From positions 1 through 64,000 of the forward strand of contig NZ_PYMH01000021.1 in the NCBI RefSeq assembly GCF_003025555.1: 64,000 nt of DNA, read 5' to 3'. Below the pieces are notes generated by a model. It had not been told where the DNA came from. It was given only the letters and a program-made list of their open reading frames with translations, and did no database searches. Positions 17,153-24,826 of this stretch are shown one piece after another. Position 1 is the first letter of the stretch, and each line of letters starts with the position of its first letter. The stretch comes from Photobacterium lutimaris (lineage in GTDB: Bacteria; Pseudomonadota; Gammaproteobacteria; Enterobacterales; Vibrionaceae). The translations under genes were made by a program, and so were the position numbers.

Positions 17153-17998
17153 TTAGCTATCAGTAGGGGCGATCAGCAGTTCAAACCGCTCATTGCCGCG
17201 CAGGGATTCAAAGTCTTTTTCTTCAGCGGCTAGCTCACGTAACGAAGCGCTATCGGTGACCGCTTTCTCCAGATCATCCATCGCTAATTCTTCTGAACCG
17301 AGACAGGCGTAAGCACAAGCGCGCTGGTAGAGGGCGTGGGCATTACTAGGATCAAGCTCCAGTACCCGATTACATAAGCTTAGTCCCCAATGGAATTCGC
17401 GGATTTCGATAATAGCATCGGCTTTATAGATCAGCGCTTCCAAGTCACCGGGGCGAATTTTCAAGATATCATCATAGACTTCAATTTTTTGCTCTGGGGT
17501 CTGAAGGCCTTGCGAGCGTAGCCACAAATTGTGGATCTCGTTGATGGTCTCTATCTCCTTGTTATTTTGCGCAATGATCCGGGTTTTACGTTTGAGATCT
17601 TGTTCGAGACGCTGGAATTTCTTTTCGTATTGCTGGGCGATAGATTGCAACTGCTGGTCGGCGGCTTTCTTGGTATTGTCCCGAAGCTCTCGCAGTGACT
17701 GCCAGCCAACGAAGGCAAAAAGAGAAGCGCCACCCGCAATGAGGTAGAAGAAATAGGTGACCGTGACATTGGCATAGTTCATCGACTTATCGGCCACAGC
17801 CAACTCTCGGTCGGTGATCTCTATGACGATGCGGCGTTCGAGATCTTGCTGATCAGTACGAAGGGATTTCAGTTCATCAAGGATATACCTTTCCATTAGA
17901 GGACGATCCAGAATTTTATCTTCTGCTTGTTGCATCTCTGCATTGGCAAAGACCGGTGAGGCGAGGGCAACAAATAAGAGTAGATAACGTAAGAACAT
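17153..17998 (-). CDS. Membrane-anchored coiled-coil/TPR protein
   Basis: About 281 aa, function unknown. The ATG at 17998 is preferred because CAGGAAG lies 8 bases upstream; a TTG at 18016 would add six residues. Parts in order: signal peptide or first membrane helix (residues 1-20, MFLRYLLLFVALASPVFA), an acidic helical region, a second membrane helix at about 82-100 (FFYLIAGGASLFAFVGW), a coiled coil rich in Lys/Gln/Glu (about 105-155), then TPR-like repeats (LEALIYKADAI, AHALYQRACAYACLGSEE). It probably scaffolds a membrane complex. Confidence 0.75.
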   Translation of the reverse strand: MFLRYLLLFVALASPVFANAEMQQAEDKILDRPLMERYILDELKSLRTDQQDLERRIVIEITDRELAVADKSMNYANVTVTYFFYLIAGGASLFAFVGWQSLRELRDNTKKAADQQLQSIAQQYEKKFQRLEQDLKRKTRIIAQNNKEIETINEIHNLWLRSQGLQTPEQKIEVYDDILKIRPGDLEALIYKADAIIEIREFHWGLSLCNRVLELDPSNAHALYQRACAYACLGSEELAMDDLEKAVTDSASLRELAAEEKDFESLRGNERFELLIAPTDS

Positions 17999-18210
17999 AG
18001 GAACTTCCTGGGACAATTATACTTTAAGGTATAGTAGTCTAAAGGAATGGTATTTTGATGGGAAATGGAAGTGAGATGAATAGCGCTGACGGCCTGAGTA
18101 TGTTGATTGCTTACTAACAACGAGGCACAGGAAGACATTGGTTGGCAGCCAAAACCTTGGTTACCATCAGCGCTGGAGAGACGTCGAATCAGGATTAGCT
18201 TGGCAGTGAA

Positions 18211-18366
18211 TTACTCTTCCAAACCACCTTCTTTTTGTACTGAGGCCAACATGGCTTTGCGCTTCAGCTCTTTATCGGCTTCATTTTGACAATGCATATT
18301 GTTGGCTTCTTCGAAGCTGGTTTCTGCGTTGTTTGAAAAAACATAATCTTTATTAAAAGTCAGCAT
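18211..18366 (-). CDS. Small 51-aa hypothetical protein
   Basis: An ATG frame with GAGGG nine bases upstream and protein-like composition (FNKDYVFSNNAETSFEEAN, ELKRKAMLASVQKEGG). It is hydrophilic, with no membrane segment and one Cys, and is likely a compact helical protein. It sits alone between the TPR gene and the Nudix gene. Family not recognised. Confidence 0.6.
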   Translation of the reverse strand: MLTFNKDYVFSNNAETSFEEANNMHCQNEADKELKRKAMLASVQKEGGLEE

Positions 18367-18486
18367 GACGTTTTACCCTCAAGTCATCATGTTGTTTACG
18401 GATCACATCCTGTCTTGATTTGGTTAAAAAACCATCATCCCTGATTAATTATTTTAGGGAGGAGGAAAGAGGCGTAGTTCACACTT

Positions 18487-18495
18487 CCCCCCCCC
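18487..18495. repeat. Run of nine C
   Basis: A C9 homopolymer lies 29 bp beyond the Nudix stop. Such a run is prone to slippage or sequencing error. It lies outside any gene I can support. Confidence 0.6.
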
Positions 18496-18523
18496 TTGTA
18501 GGCGTAGAACGACCTAAAGGCCG

Positions 18524-19015
18524 CTATTCTATACCTAAAAGTCTTAGTGCACTTCTGGCTGAGTCGAAGGCAAAATCAATCGGAACAATGTCATCACGCT
18601 TGACCCAGTAAATGGCTTCAACATCATCATTTGCTTGCATTTTTGGTTTGTTATCAAGCGTTATGTGATAGAAGACATCGCAGGTTTTGTATTCTATTTC
18701 CCGGTAAATATAGGTGTTGGGGGCTGAGCCGATGTAACGAATATCAGTAGACTGAAAGCCGATTTCTTCTTGCAGCTCCCGGTATAATGCTTGCTCTAAA
18801 GATTCGTCATAATCCACAAAGCCGCCGGGAAAATCGAGCATACCTTTGCAAGGTTCGCGGCCTCGCTCTGCCACTAATATTTCATCTTCAAAGCAGATAA
18901 TAGCCAGTACCGCTGATGCCGTATTGTGGAAATAGATAAATTGACAGTGTTCACAGCGAAAAGCTTTGACGTCGCTACGTGATAAAGCGGATTTTCCGCA
19001 AGATGGGCAGTACAT
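18524..19015 (-). CDS. Nudix hydrolase with N-terminal zinc ribbon
   Basis: A 163-aa pyrophosphohydrolase of the NUDT12/NudC-like or ADP-ribose type. The start at 19015 has AGGA six bases upstream and opens directly with the zinc ribbon (C3-x2-C6, C21-x2-C24). The open frame runs on to 19138, but that part has no similarity. The Nudix box occupies residues 64-87 (GGFVDYDE, then LYRELQEEIGF), with all conserved Glu present. The substrate is a nucleoside-diphosphate derivative. Divergent from the S4 gene. Confidence 0.88.
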   Translation of the reverse strand: MYCPSCGKSALSRSDVKAFRCEHCQFIYFHNTASAVLAIICFEDEILVAERGREPCKGMLDFPGGFVDYDESLEQALYRELQEEIGFQSTDIRYIGSAPNTYIYREIEYKTCDVFYHITLDNKPKMQANDDVEAIYWVKRDDIVPIDFAFDSARSALRLLGIE

Positions 19016-19149
19016 GTGGCGTCCTGACTGGCTAAATTGGCTTGGCGAGAATAACTTAGCAAACCCGTGAATGCCAAGCCGGAATAGGTTAAAATTCATC
19101 AAGAACGTCAGCGAGAGCTGAATAATTGAAGTCACCACTGGTTGAAAAA

Positions 19150-19662
19150 ATGTCTGAAGAACACGAAGAATATGAAGTTGAAGCCCTTGGCGTTGAGGTG
19201 AGTGCCCAGCCTATTGAGCTTTATAAGGTGTTGAAAATTGCCAATGCAGTAAGTGGTGGCGGTGAAGCAAAATTTGCTATTTCCGAAGGCTATGTGGCTG
19301 TTAACGGTGAGTTGGAGCAGCGCAAGCGTCGCAAGGTATACGATGGTGACGTGATTGAATTCAACAACGAGTTCTATTTGGTTCTGTGCGATCAGCCTGT
19401 GACCGAAGTTGCCGATAGGCCGAAGAAGGAAGCAGAACCTAAGCCAGCCCCGCGCGCTAAGCCAAGCTCAAAAGCGACAAAAAGCAAAGAGCAGGGTACT
19501 AAAGCGCAAGGTGCCGGTTCTCGAGGTGCCAGCTCTAAAGGTAAAGGCTCTCGCAACCAAGCCGCGAAGGCCAATAAAGGTCGTAAAGGTAATGCGGCAA
19601 AAGAGACTAAAGCCAAAGGTCCAGCGGATAAAGCGACGGGCCGTAAGCCTATTAGCTTTTAA
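19150..19662 (+). CDS. S4-like RNA-binding protein with long basic tail
   Basis: About 170 aa. Residues 15-80 form an S4-type RNA-binding domain of the YbcJ group (LYKVLKIANAVSGGGEAK, VAVNGELEQRKRRKVYDGD). The rest is a low-complexity tail of Lys, Ala, Gly and Ser that YbcJ of E. coli (70 aa) lacks. A TTG at 19126 is an alternative start; neither has a strong ribosome-binding site. It may act on rRNA or tRNA, but no substrate is evident. Ends at a strong terminator shared with ygeV. Confidence 0.8.
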   Translation: MSEEHEEYEVEALGVEVSAQPIELYKVLKIANAVSGGGEAKFAISEGYVAVNGELEQRKRRKVYDGDVIEFNNEFYLVLCDQPVTEVADRPKKEAEPKPAPRAKPSSKATKSKEQGTKAQGAGSRGASSKGKGSRNQAAKANKGRKGNAAKETKAKGPADKATGRKPISF

Positions 19663-19691
19663 GTCCTAGCGATCCCGAAGCGAGTACAGAC

Positions 19692-19719
19692 AAAGAGGCC
19701 GCATTTACGCGGCCTCTTT
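19692..19719. terminator. Bidirectional terminator, S4 gene/ygeV
   Basis: An 11-bp stem AAAGAGGCCGC with its complement and a 6-base loop lies between convergent genes, with short T-runs both ways. Confidence 0.85.
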
Positions 19720-19723
19720 ATGT

Positions 19724-21481
19724 TTAAGAAGCTCGGTGGTTACTGAGCCCGAATTTCTTGATTTTACGGTATAAGGTCGCAATACCAATGCCTAGCTCAT
19801 CTGCCACCATCTTGCGGTTGCCCAGTCGGGATATCGCCTCTTCGATACGTATCTTTTCCATCTCTTCCAAACTCATTGAGCAATCATCACTCAATACTTC
19901 CTGTGGAATGGCGCATTCTGGTGTTTCTTCAAAGTAAGGAGGAAGCAAATCGACGTCGATCTGGTCGCCTTCAGGCACAACATTGACAAGATATTCCACT
20001 AAGTTGCTCAGTTCTCGCACGTTACCCGGCCAGTGGTAGGCATTGAGACGACACATGGCCTCGGCACTGATCCCCGGATATGTCACTCCGATTTTTTGGG
20101 TGTGGTGTTCAAGGAAATAGTTAATCAGTAGCGAAATATCCCCTTCACGCTCTTTAAGCGGCGGGAGGTGAATAGGGATCACATTCAGTCGATAGTAAAG
20201 ATCCTCGCGGAATTTATTGGTGGCGATCATCTCTTGGAAATTCCGATTGGTGGCCGAAATAATGCGGATATCCACCGGTACGGCTTTGTTTGAGCCGATT
20301 GGCATGACTTCCCGCTCTTCCAGTACCCGCAACAGTTTGGCTTGCAGGGTCATCGACATATCACCAATTTCATCAAGGAACAGGGTCCCTTTGTTGGCTG
20401 CCTGGATCAGACCGGTTTTACCTTTGCTTGAAGCGCCAGTAAAGGCTCCCTTAACATAGCCGAACAGCTCGCTCTCCAACAATTGGTCGGGGATGGCTGC
20501 ACAGTTGATGGCAATGAATGGGGATGGGCTGCGATCGCTGAGGTTATGCACCGCATTGGCAATGACTTCCTTACCGGTACCGCTTTCACCGTTGATCAAT
20601 ACGCTCGACGGACTGTTGGCAATCCGGGTAAGCAGCTTTTTCAGTTGGCGCATCTTGGTACATTCACCAATGACCGTCGCGAACTGTGGTTCGTGATCGG
20701 GGATCATCAATGCGCTATTTGGCTGGTGGTAAGCCATGAGGAAAAGTTGATGGCCGTGGGTGTTGTAAAACTGCCCGACTAATAATTCCTGACGACCACC
20801 CAGTGAAATAATATGTTGCTGGTGACCTTTCATCTCATTGTTATGAAGAGATAGCGGTTGAATATTAATTTCAAGGCTATGTAACACATCTTGCGTTATA
20901 TTTAGGTTGGTTAGCGCGTGCTGGTTACCGTATTTAACCCGGTTGTTTTCATCGAGAATTAATACGCCCTGGTCCATGTTTTCAATAAGATTAGTAAACA
21001 CCTCATCAAGGCCTTCGCTATTACTGTTTTTCTCGACAACCTTAGATACCACAATTTGGGCAATGTGTTTGATGTAGTCTGAGAAAAGCTGGACATTATC
21101 TTTGATCCGCTCACGTGATTCTTCACTAAATGCGACCAAACTGATCACACCCAGACAGCGGTCCTCGATCATGATTGGCACGCCTAAAAAGGCCATTTCA
21201 CGACAGCCGTCCTTGTTGGTACATCCTTCGCACAGAGGATCGGTTCGTGATTTTACGACCACCTTTTCTTCATGTGTTTCAAGTATATATCTAAATATTC
21301 TCGAGCTGGTATTTGGTTTTTTTCCAAAAAACTTACTATACGGACCAGTACCTGCAATTCTTACCAAATCGGCATCGACCACTTCGGCGTCGATTTTCAA
21401 CACCGCAGACAACATCTGGGTGAAGCGTAGGATCGTTGGCTGCAACTGCATTAATTCTGATGGTCTTGGTGTATTCAGCAT
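19724..21481 (-). CDS. ygeV: Sigma-54-dependent activator YgeV of purine catabolism
   Basis: A 585-aa enhancer-binding regulator. The N-terminal GAF-like domain (about 10-150) carries C84-x2-C87-x5-C93. A PAS-like segment follows (160-260). The AAA+ domain has Walker A GESGTGKE (298-305), GAFTGA for sigma-54 contact (345-350) and Walker B LFLDEIGD. The C-terminal Fis-type HTH has MVADELGIGIATLYRKIKK. E. coli YgeV (592 aa) lies beside the same genes and is required for uric-acid use. It is divergent from ygeW, with 561 bp between that hold palindromic sites and a sigma-54-like promoter. The GAFTGA loop is intact. Confidence 0.93.
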   Translation of the reverse strand: MLNTPRPSELMQLQPTILRFTQMLSAVLKIDAEVVDADLVRIAGTGPYSKFFGKKPNTSSRIFRYILETHEEKVVVKSRTDPLCEGCTNKDGCREMAFLGVPIMIEDRCLGVISLVAFSEESRERIKDNVQLFSDYIKHIAQIVVSKVVEKNSNSEGLDEVFTNLIENMDQGVLILDENNRVKYGNQHALTNLNITQDVLHSLEINIQPLSLHNNEMKGHQQHIISLGGRQELLVGQFYNTHGHQLFLMAYHQPNSALMIPDHEPQFATVIGECTKMRQLKKLLTRIANSPSSVLINGESGTGKEVIANAVHNLSDRSPSPFIAINCAAIPDQLLESELFGYVKGAFTGASSKGKTGLIQAANKGTLFLDEIGDMSMTLQAKLLRVLEEREVMPIGSNKAVPVDIRIISATNRNFQEMIATNKFREDLYYRLNVIPIHLPPLKEREGDISLLINYFLEHHTQKIGVTYPGISAEAMCRLNAYHWPGNVRELSNLVEYLVNVVPEGDQIDVDLLPPYFEETPECAIPQEVLSDDCSMSLEEMEKIRIEEAISRLGNRKMVADELGIGIATLYRKIKKFGLSNHRAS

Positions 21482-21522
21482 ATTGACTGGCTTATTCCTT
21501 TAATGACCGATGTAACATAAAG

Positions 21523-21562
21523 AAAAACCCTATCATTCGGTTTGATATGTGTCAGGGTTTTT
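21523..21562. repeat. Stem-loop just upstream of ygeV
   Basis: AAAAACCCT and AGGGTTTTT form a 9-bp stem around 22 bases, with extra partial pairing inside. It ends 42 bp before the ygeV start (minus strand) and encloses a TATCA-N7-TGATA pair at 21531-21547. It could attenuate ygeV transcription or block readthrough toward ygeW. Confidence 0.45.
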
Positions 21563-21580
21563 CAAATGAACAATTTGAAA
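21560..21580. promoter_or_regulatory. Perfect 8-bp palindrome TTTCAAAT-N5-ATTTGAAA
   Basis: Exact inverted repeat with a five-base spacer in the ygeV/ygeW divergent region. I did not find a copy before ygfK, so it is less likely to be the shared activator site and may bind another regulator. Confidence 0.4.
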
Positions 21581-21612
21581 AGAAATATTTTGCAAGCAAT
21601 GTCACATAGGAA

Positions 21613-21680
21613 TATCAATATGATAATCCCCCTTTTTTATCACTATCATTTTGGTTTCAAGTCATGATACCTCGGTGATA
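21613..21680. promoter_or_regulatory. Candidate YgeV activator sites upstream of ygeW
   Basis: TATCA-ATA-TGATA at 21613-21625 is a perfect 5-3-5 palindrome. Next come two TATCA half-sites (21638-21642, 21644-21648) and, mirrored, two TGATA half-sites (21665-21669, 21676-21680). With the N7 pair at 21531-21547 this makes eight half-sites in 150 bp. The same palindrome is repeated upstream of ygfK. The cluster lies 120-190 bp before the sigma-54-like promoter at 21800, a normal enhancer distance. Confidence 0.55.
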
Positions 21681-21799
21681 GCGCACTTTTAATAATCTGT
21701 CGTCTGATGGCTTTTCAAAAATGAATATGACGAGTTAGACCCTTTATGAATGCGGCCTGTAGAAGAGAACCGATAATTTATTTCCCGTAAAACGAGTTT

Positions 21800-21815
21800 T
21801 GGCACAGTTATTGAT
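21800..21815 (+). promoter_or_regulatory. Sigma-54-like promoter for ygeW
   Basis: TGGCAC-AGTTA-TTGAT has the right spacing for the -24/-12 consensus TGGCAC-N5-TTGCW. The -24 GG is intact, but the -12 GC reads GA. Transcription would begin near 21826, leaving a leader of about 217 nt before ygeW. It is the best match in the intergenic region. Confidence 0.5.
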
Positions 21816-22042
21816 TGTTAGTTAATTAAGTACGAAATCAACTAACTTTGTTAACCCTTAATTTAAGCCTGAAGATGAATAGACATTTTACCTTTTGCTT
21901 GCAATCTCAATGCCTTAAATCAAAACCCTATGAATGACTGCTGATTGAGCAATGCTAAAGGCTGTCATAACCCATTAAGTCGCTGGTTAGTGATGTAATG
22001 CGCTACCAGGGAAGAATAACAATTTAAACCGGGAAGAAAATC

Positions 22043-23230
22043 ATGAAGAGCATCAACGAACTTATCAAGGAAATTAACGAGCTAAAATCTGAACTGCATG
22101 ACAAAGACTTTTTGTTGACGTGGGAGCAAACCCCGGAAGAGCTTGAGCGTGTATTGAAAACGGCCCAAGCCCTAAAAGCGATGCGTCAGGAAAATATTGC
22201 CACCAACGTGTTTAACAATGGCCTCGGAATTTCCCTGTTCCGCGATAACTCTACACGTACCCGCTTCTCGTATGCTTCAGCTATCAACATGCTAGGCCTT
22301 GCCCAGCAGGATTTGGATGAAGGCAAATCTCAAATTGCTCACGGAGAAACGGTCCGTGAAACGGCCAACATGATCTCTTTCTGTGCTGATGCTATCGGGA
22401 TCCGTGACGACATGTACTTAGGTGCGGGTAATGCCTATATGCGTGAAGTCGGTGCGGCACTGGATGACGGTGTGAAGGAAGGTGTGTTACCTCATCGCCC
22501 TGCACTGGTTAACCTACAGTGTGATATCGACCACCCAACCCAGTCGATGGCTGACTTGGCATGGCTGGAAGAACACTTTGGTGGCTTGGATAAGCTGAAA
22601 GGTAAGAAAATCGCTATGACTTGGGCTTACTCGCCAAGCTACGGTAAACCACTGTCAGTGCCTCAGGGCATTATCGGTCTGATGACCCGTTTTGGTATGG
22701 ACGTGACACTGGCTCACCCTGAAGGTTATGACCTGATCCCTGAAGTGGTTGAAGAAGCGCGTAAGAATGCGGAAGCATCTGGCGGTAGCTTTACTCAAGT
22801 TGCCAGCATGGAAGAAGCATTCGAGGATGCCGATATCGTGTATCCAAAATCTTGGGCGCCTTACCAAGTCATGGGTCGTCGTACCGAACTGCTACGTGCC
22901 AACGATCATGATGGTCTCAAAGCATTGGAGCAAGAGTGTCTGGCGCAGAATGCCAACCATAAAGACTGGCACTGTACCGAAGAAATGATGAAGCGGACCA
23001 AAGCAGGCGAAGCACTATACATGCACTGCTTACCAGCGGATATCACCGGAGTGTCTTGTGAGGAAGGCGAAGTGGAAGAGTCGGTATTTGAGAAATACCG
23101 TATCGCGACTTACAAGGAAGCCAGCTGGAAGCCATATGTCATTGCGGCAATGATCATGAACCGTAAATACCAGGAGCCAGGACTTATCCTCCAAGAGCTA
23201 CTGGACGATGCGAAGAAGCGCGTTAAATAA
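22043..23230 (+). CDS. ygeW: Knotted carbamoyltransferase YgeW
   Basis: A member of the aspartate/ornithine carbamoyltransferase superfamily (395 aa) whose natural substrate in E. coli long stayed unknown. It is grouped with genes for anaerobic purine breakdown. The carbamoyl-phosphate loop is FRDNSTRTRF (S70-R74), and MHCLPADITGVS near residue 330 carries the second-substrate side. An inserted region, as in YgeW and other knotted members, makes it longer than OTCases. The ATG at 22043 has GGGAAG upstream. Inferred role: phosphorolysis of a ureido intermediate to carbamoyl phosphate, which YqeA then uses. First gene of a five-gene series. Confidence 0.94.
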   Translation: MKSINELIKEINELKSELHDKDFLLTWEQTPEELERVLKTAQALKAMRQENIATNVFNNGLGISLFRDNSTRTRFSYASAINMLGLAQQDLDEGKSQIAHGETVRETANMISFCADAIGIRDDMYLGAGNAYMREVGAALDDGVKEGVLPHRPALVNLQCDIDHPTQSMADLAWLEEHFGGLDKLKGKKIAMTWAYSPSYGKPLSVPQGIIGLMTRFGMDVTLAHPEGYDLIPEVVEEARKNAEASGGSFTQVASMEEAFEDADIVYPKSWAPYQVMGRRTELLRANDHDGLKALEQECLAQNANHKDWHCTEEMMKRTKAGEALYMHCLPADITGVSCEEGEVEESVFEKYRIATYKEASWKPYVIAAMIMNRKYQEPGLILQELLDDAKKRVK

Positions 23231-23345
23231 CGCTGTCGCATTACTCACTTTCCTCTGCCTTGACAATACTTTCTAGGTGTTAGCAGGGCAGGGAACCCTA
23301 GTCGATCTATCTGTATCTTTATGCTTGGGTCATGCTAGCCCACTA

Positions 23346-23388
23346 GCGGGGGAATACCCTTGGGTTATTAAATACACCCCCGCCTTTT
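23346..23388 (+). terminator. Intercistronic hairpin with T-run after ygeW
   Basis: GCGGGGG/CCCCCGC stem enclosing a second small hairpin (AATACCC-TT-GGGTTATT), followed by CTTTTTC. It has the form of a rho-independent terminator but lies inside the ygeW-yqeA series, so it probably lets some transcripts through and reduces expression of downstream genes. Confidence 0.6.
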
Positions 23389-23418
23389 TCTTTCTCTTAT
23401 TTTTTACGAGGTCTGGTC

Positions 23419-24621
23419 GTGTCTACATTCACTCTAAAAATGGAGATCGCCGATAACCGCCACTATAACGGTCAGCTTTCTCCATTATTTACCGCCGCTG
23501 AAGCGGAAAAAGCCCGCGCTTTCCACCAAGCAGTGGAAGGTTACCAACCGACACCATTGCATTCTCTCGACTGCCTGGCCAAAGCAATCGGTGTTGGAAA
23601 AATCTTAGTTAAAGACGAAGCCTACCGCTTCGATTTGAATGCTTTCAAAATGCTGGGGGGCGCTTATGCGATTGCCCGCCTGCTGTGTGACGAGTTCAAG
23701 CTCGATATCAATGCCTTTGATTTCGCCAAGCTGAAAAACGACATCACAGAAAAAATGACGTTCGCAACCGCAACCGATGGCAACCATGGCCGTGGTGTTG
23801 CGTGGGCTGCCAATAAGCTCGGCCAGAATGCCGTGGTATACATGCCAAAAGGTGCGGCAGATGAGCGTGTGAACAACATCCGGGCCTTGGGCGCTGAATG
23901 TATTGTCACCGATATGAACTATGACGATACCGTGCGCCTTGCGATTAAAACTGCCGATGAAAACGGCTGGAAAGTGGTGCAAGACACTGCATGGGAAGGC
24001 TATACCGAAATCCCTACCTGGATCATGCAAGGTTACACCACCATGGCGGCAGAAGCCGTTGATCAAATGAAAGCCATGACAGTTGAACGTCCGACTCACG
24101 TTTTCCTTCAAGCCGGTGTCGGTGCAATGGCCGGTGGTGTACTTGGCTACCTTTGTGACCAATATGGTCCAGATAAACTGCACTCTGTCGTTGTCGAGCC
24201 TGATCAGGCTGACTGTATCTACCGTTCAGGCATCAGCGAAAAAGGCGAAATGATCAATGTCGATGGCGATCTTGCCACCATCATGGTCGGCTTGGCCTGC
24301 GGTGAGCCAAACCCTATTGGCTGGCCTGTACTTCGTGATTGTTCTACTCAGTTTGTTTCCTGCCAAGACAGTGTTGCGGCGCTCGGTATGCGCGTGCTGG
24401 GCAACCCGCTAGGCAGCGACCCAAGGGTTGTTTCTGGTGAGTCAGGCGCCGTTGGTGCCGGTTTGCTTGCCGCGGTCCATTTCCATCCAGAGAAAGACAA
24501 GCTGATGGAGAAAATGGGCCTGAATAAAGACTCCGTGGTGCTGCTGATTAATACCGAAGGGGATACCGACCCAGTGCATTACCGTGAAGTGGTATGGGGT
24601 GGCAAGCACCAAACTATTTAA
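23419..24621 (+). CDS. ygeX: 2,3-diaminopropionate ammonia-lyase
   Basis: A PLP enzyme that converts 2,3-diaminopropionate to pyruvate and two ammonia. The 400 aa align residue for residue with the E. coli enzyme at the key places: PLP lysine K77 (NAFKMLGGAYA), and D120 (ATATDGNHG) and D189 (VVQDTAWEGY), the two catalytic acids. The glycine loop for the PLP phosphate is QAGVGAMAGG. Starts at a GTG with ACGAGG seven bases upstream. It supplies pyruvate, which the oxidoreductase encoded at 36884-41899 could use. Confidence 0.96.
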   Translation: MSTFTLKMEIADNRHYNGQLSPLFTAAEAEKARAFHQAVEGYQPTPLHSLDCLAKAIGVGKILVKDEAYRFDLNAFKMLGGAYAIARLLCDEFKLDINAFDFAKLKNDITEKMTFATATDGNHGRGVAWAANKLGQNAVVYMPKGAADERVNNIRALGAECIVTDMNYDDTVRLAIKTADENGWKVVQDTAWEGYTEIPTWIMQGYTTMAAEAVDQMKAMTVERPTHVFLQAGVGAMAGGVLGYLCDQYGPDKLHSVVVEPDQADCIYRSGISEKGEMINVDGDLATIMVGLACGEPNPIGWPVLRDCSTQFVSCQDSVAALGMRVLGNPLGSDPRVVSGESGAVGAGLLAAVHFHPEKDKLMEKMGLNKDSVVLLINTEGDTDPVHYREVVWGGKHQTI

Positions 24622-24633
24622 GCATTTAGTTTT

Positions 24634-24685
24634 GCTAGTTAGCACAATGTCTGTTTTGAGAGTGCTTGCCCTTGCCCTAACTAGC
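24634..24685. repeat. 9-bp inverted repeat between ygeX and ygeY
   Basis: GCTAGTTAG and CTAACTAGC enclose 34 bases directly after ygeX. There is no T-run, so it is more likely an mRNA-stability element than a terminator. Confidence 0.5.
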
Positions 24686-24826
24686 GTCACTAAATGAGCA
24701 AAAGAATGAGCTCGTAACCAAAAATCTTAAATTTAGCGCCGTGTTAGCGTCATCAAAAAAGCAAGGTGCCGTGAAAATCGATCATACCGGGTGTGATGAC
24801 CACCGCTCGGTTCAAGGAGAATTATA

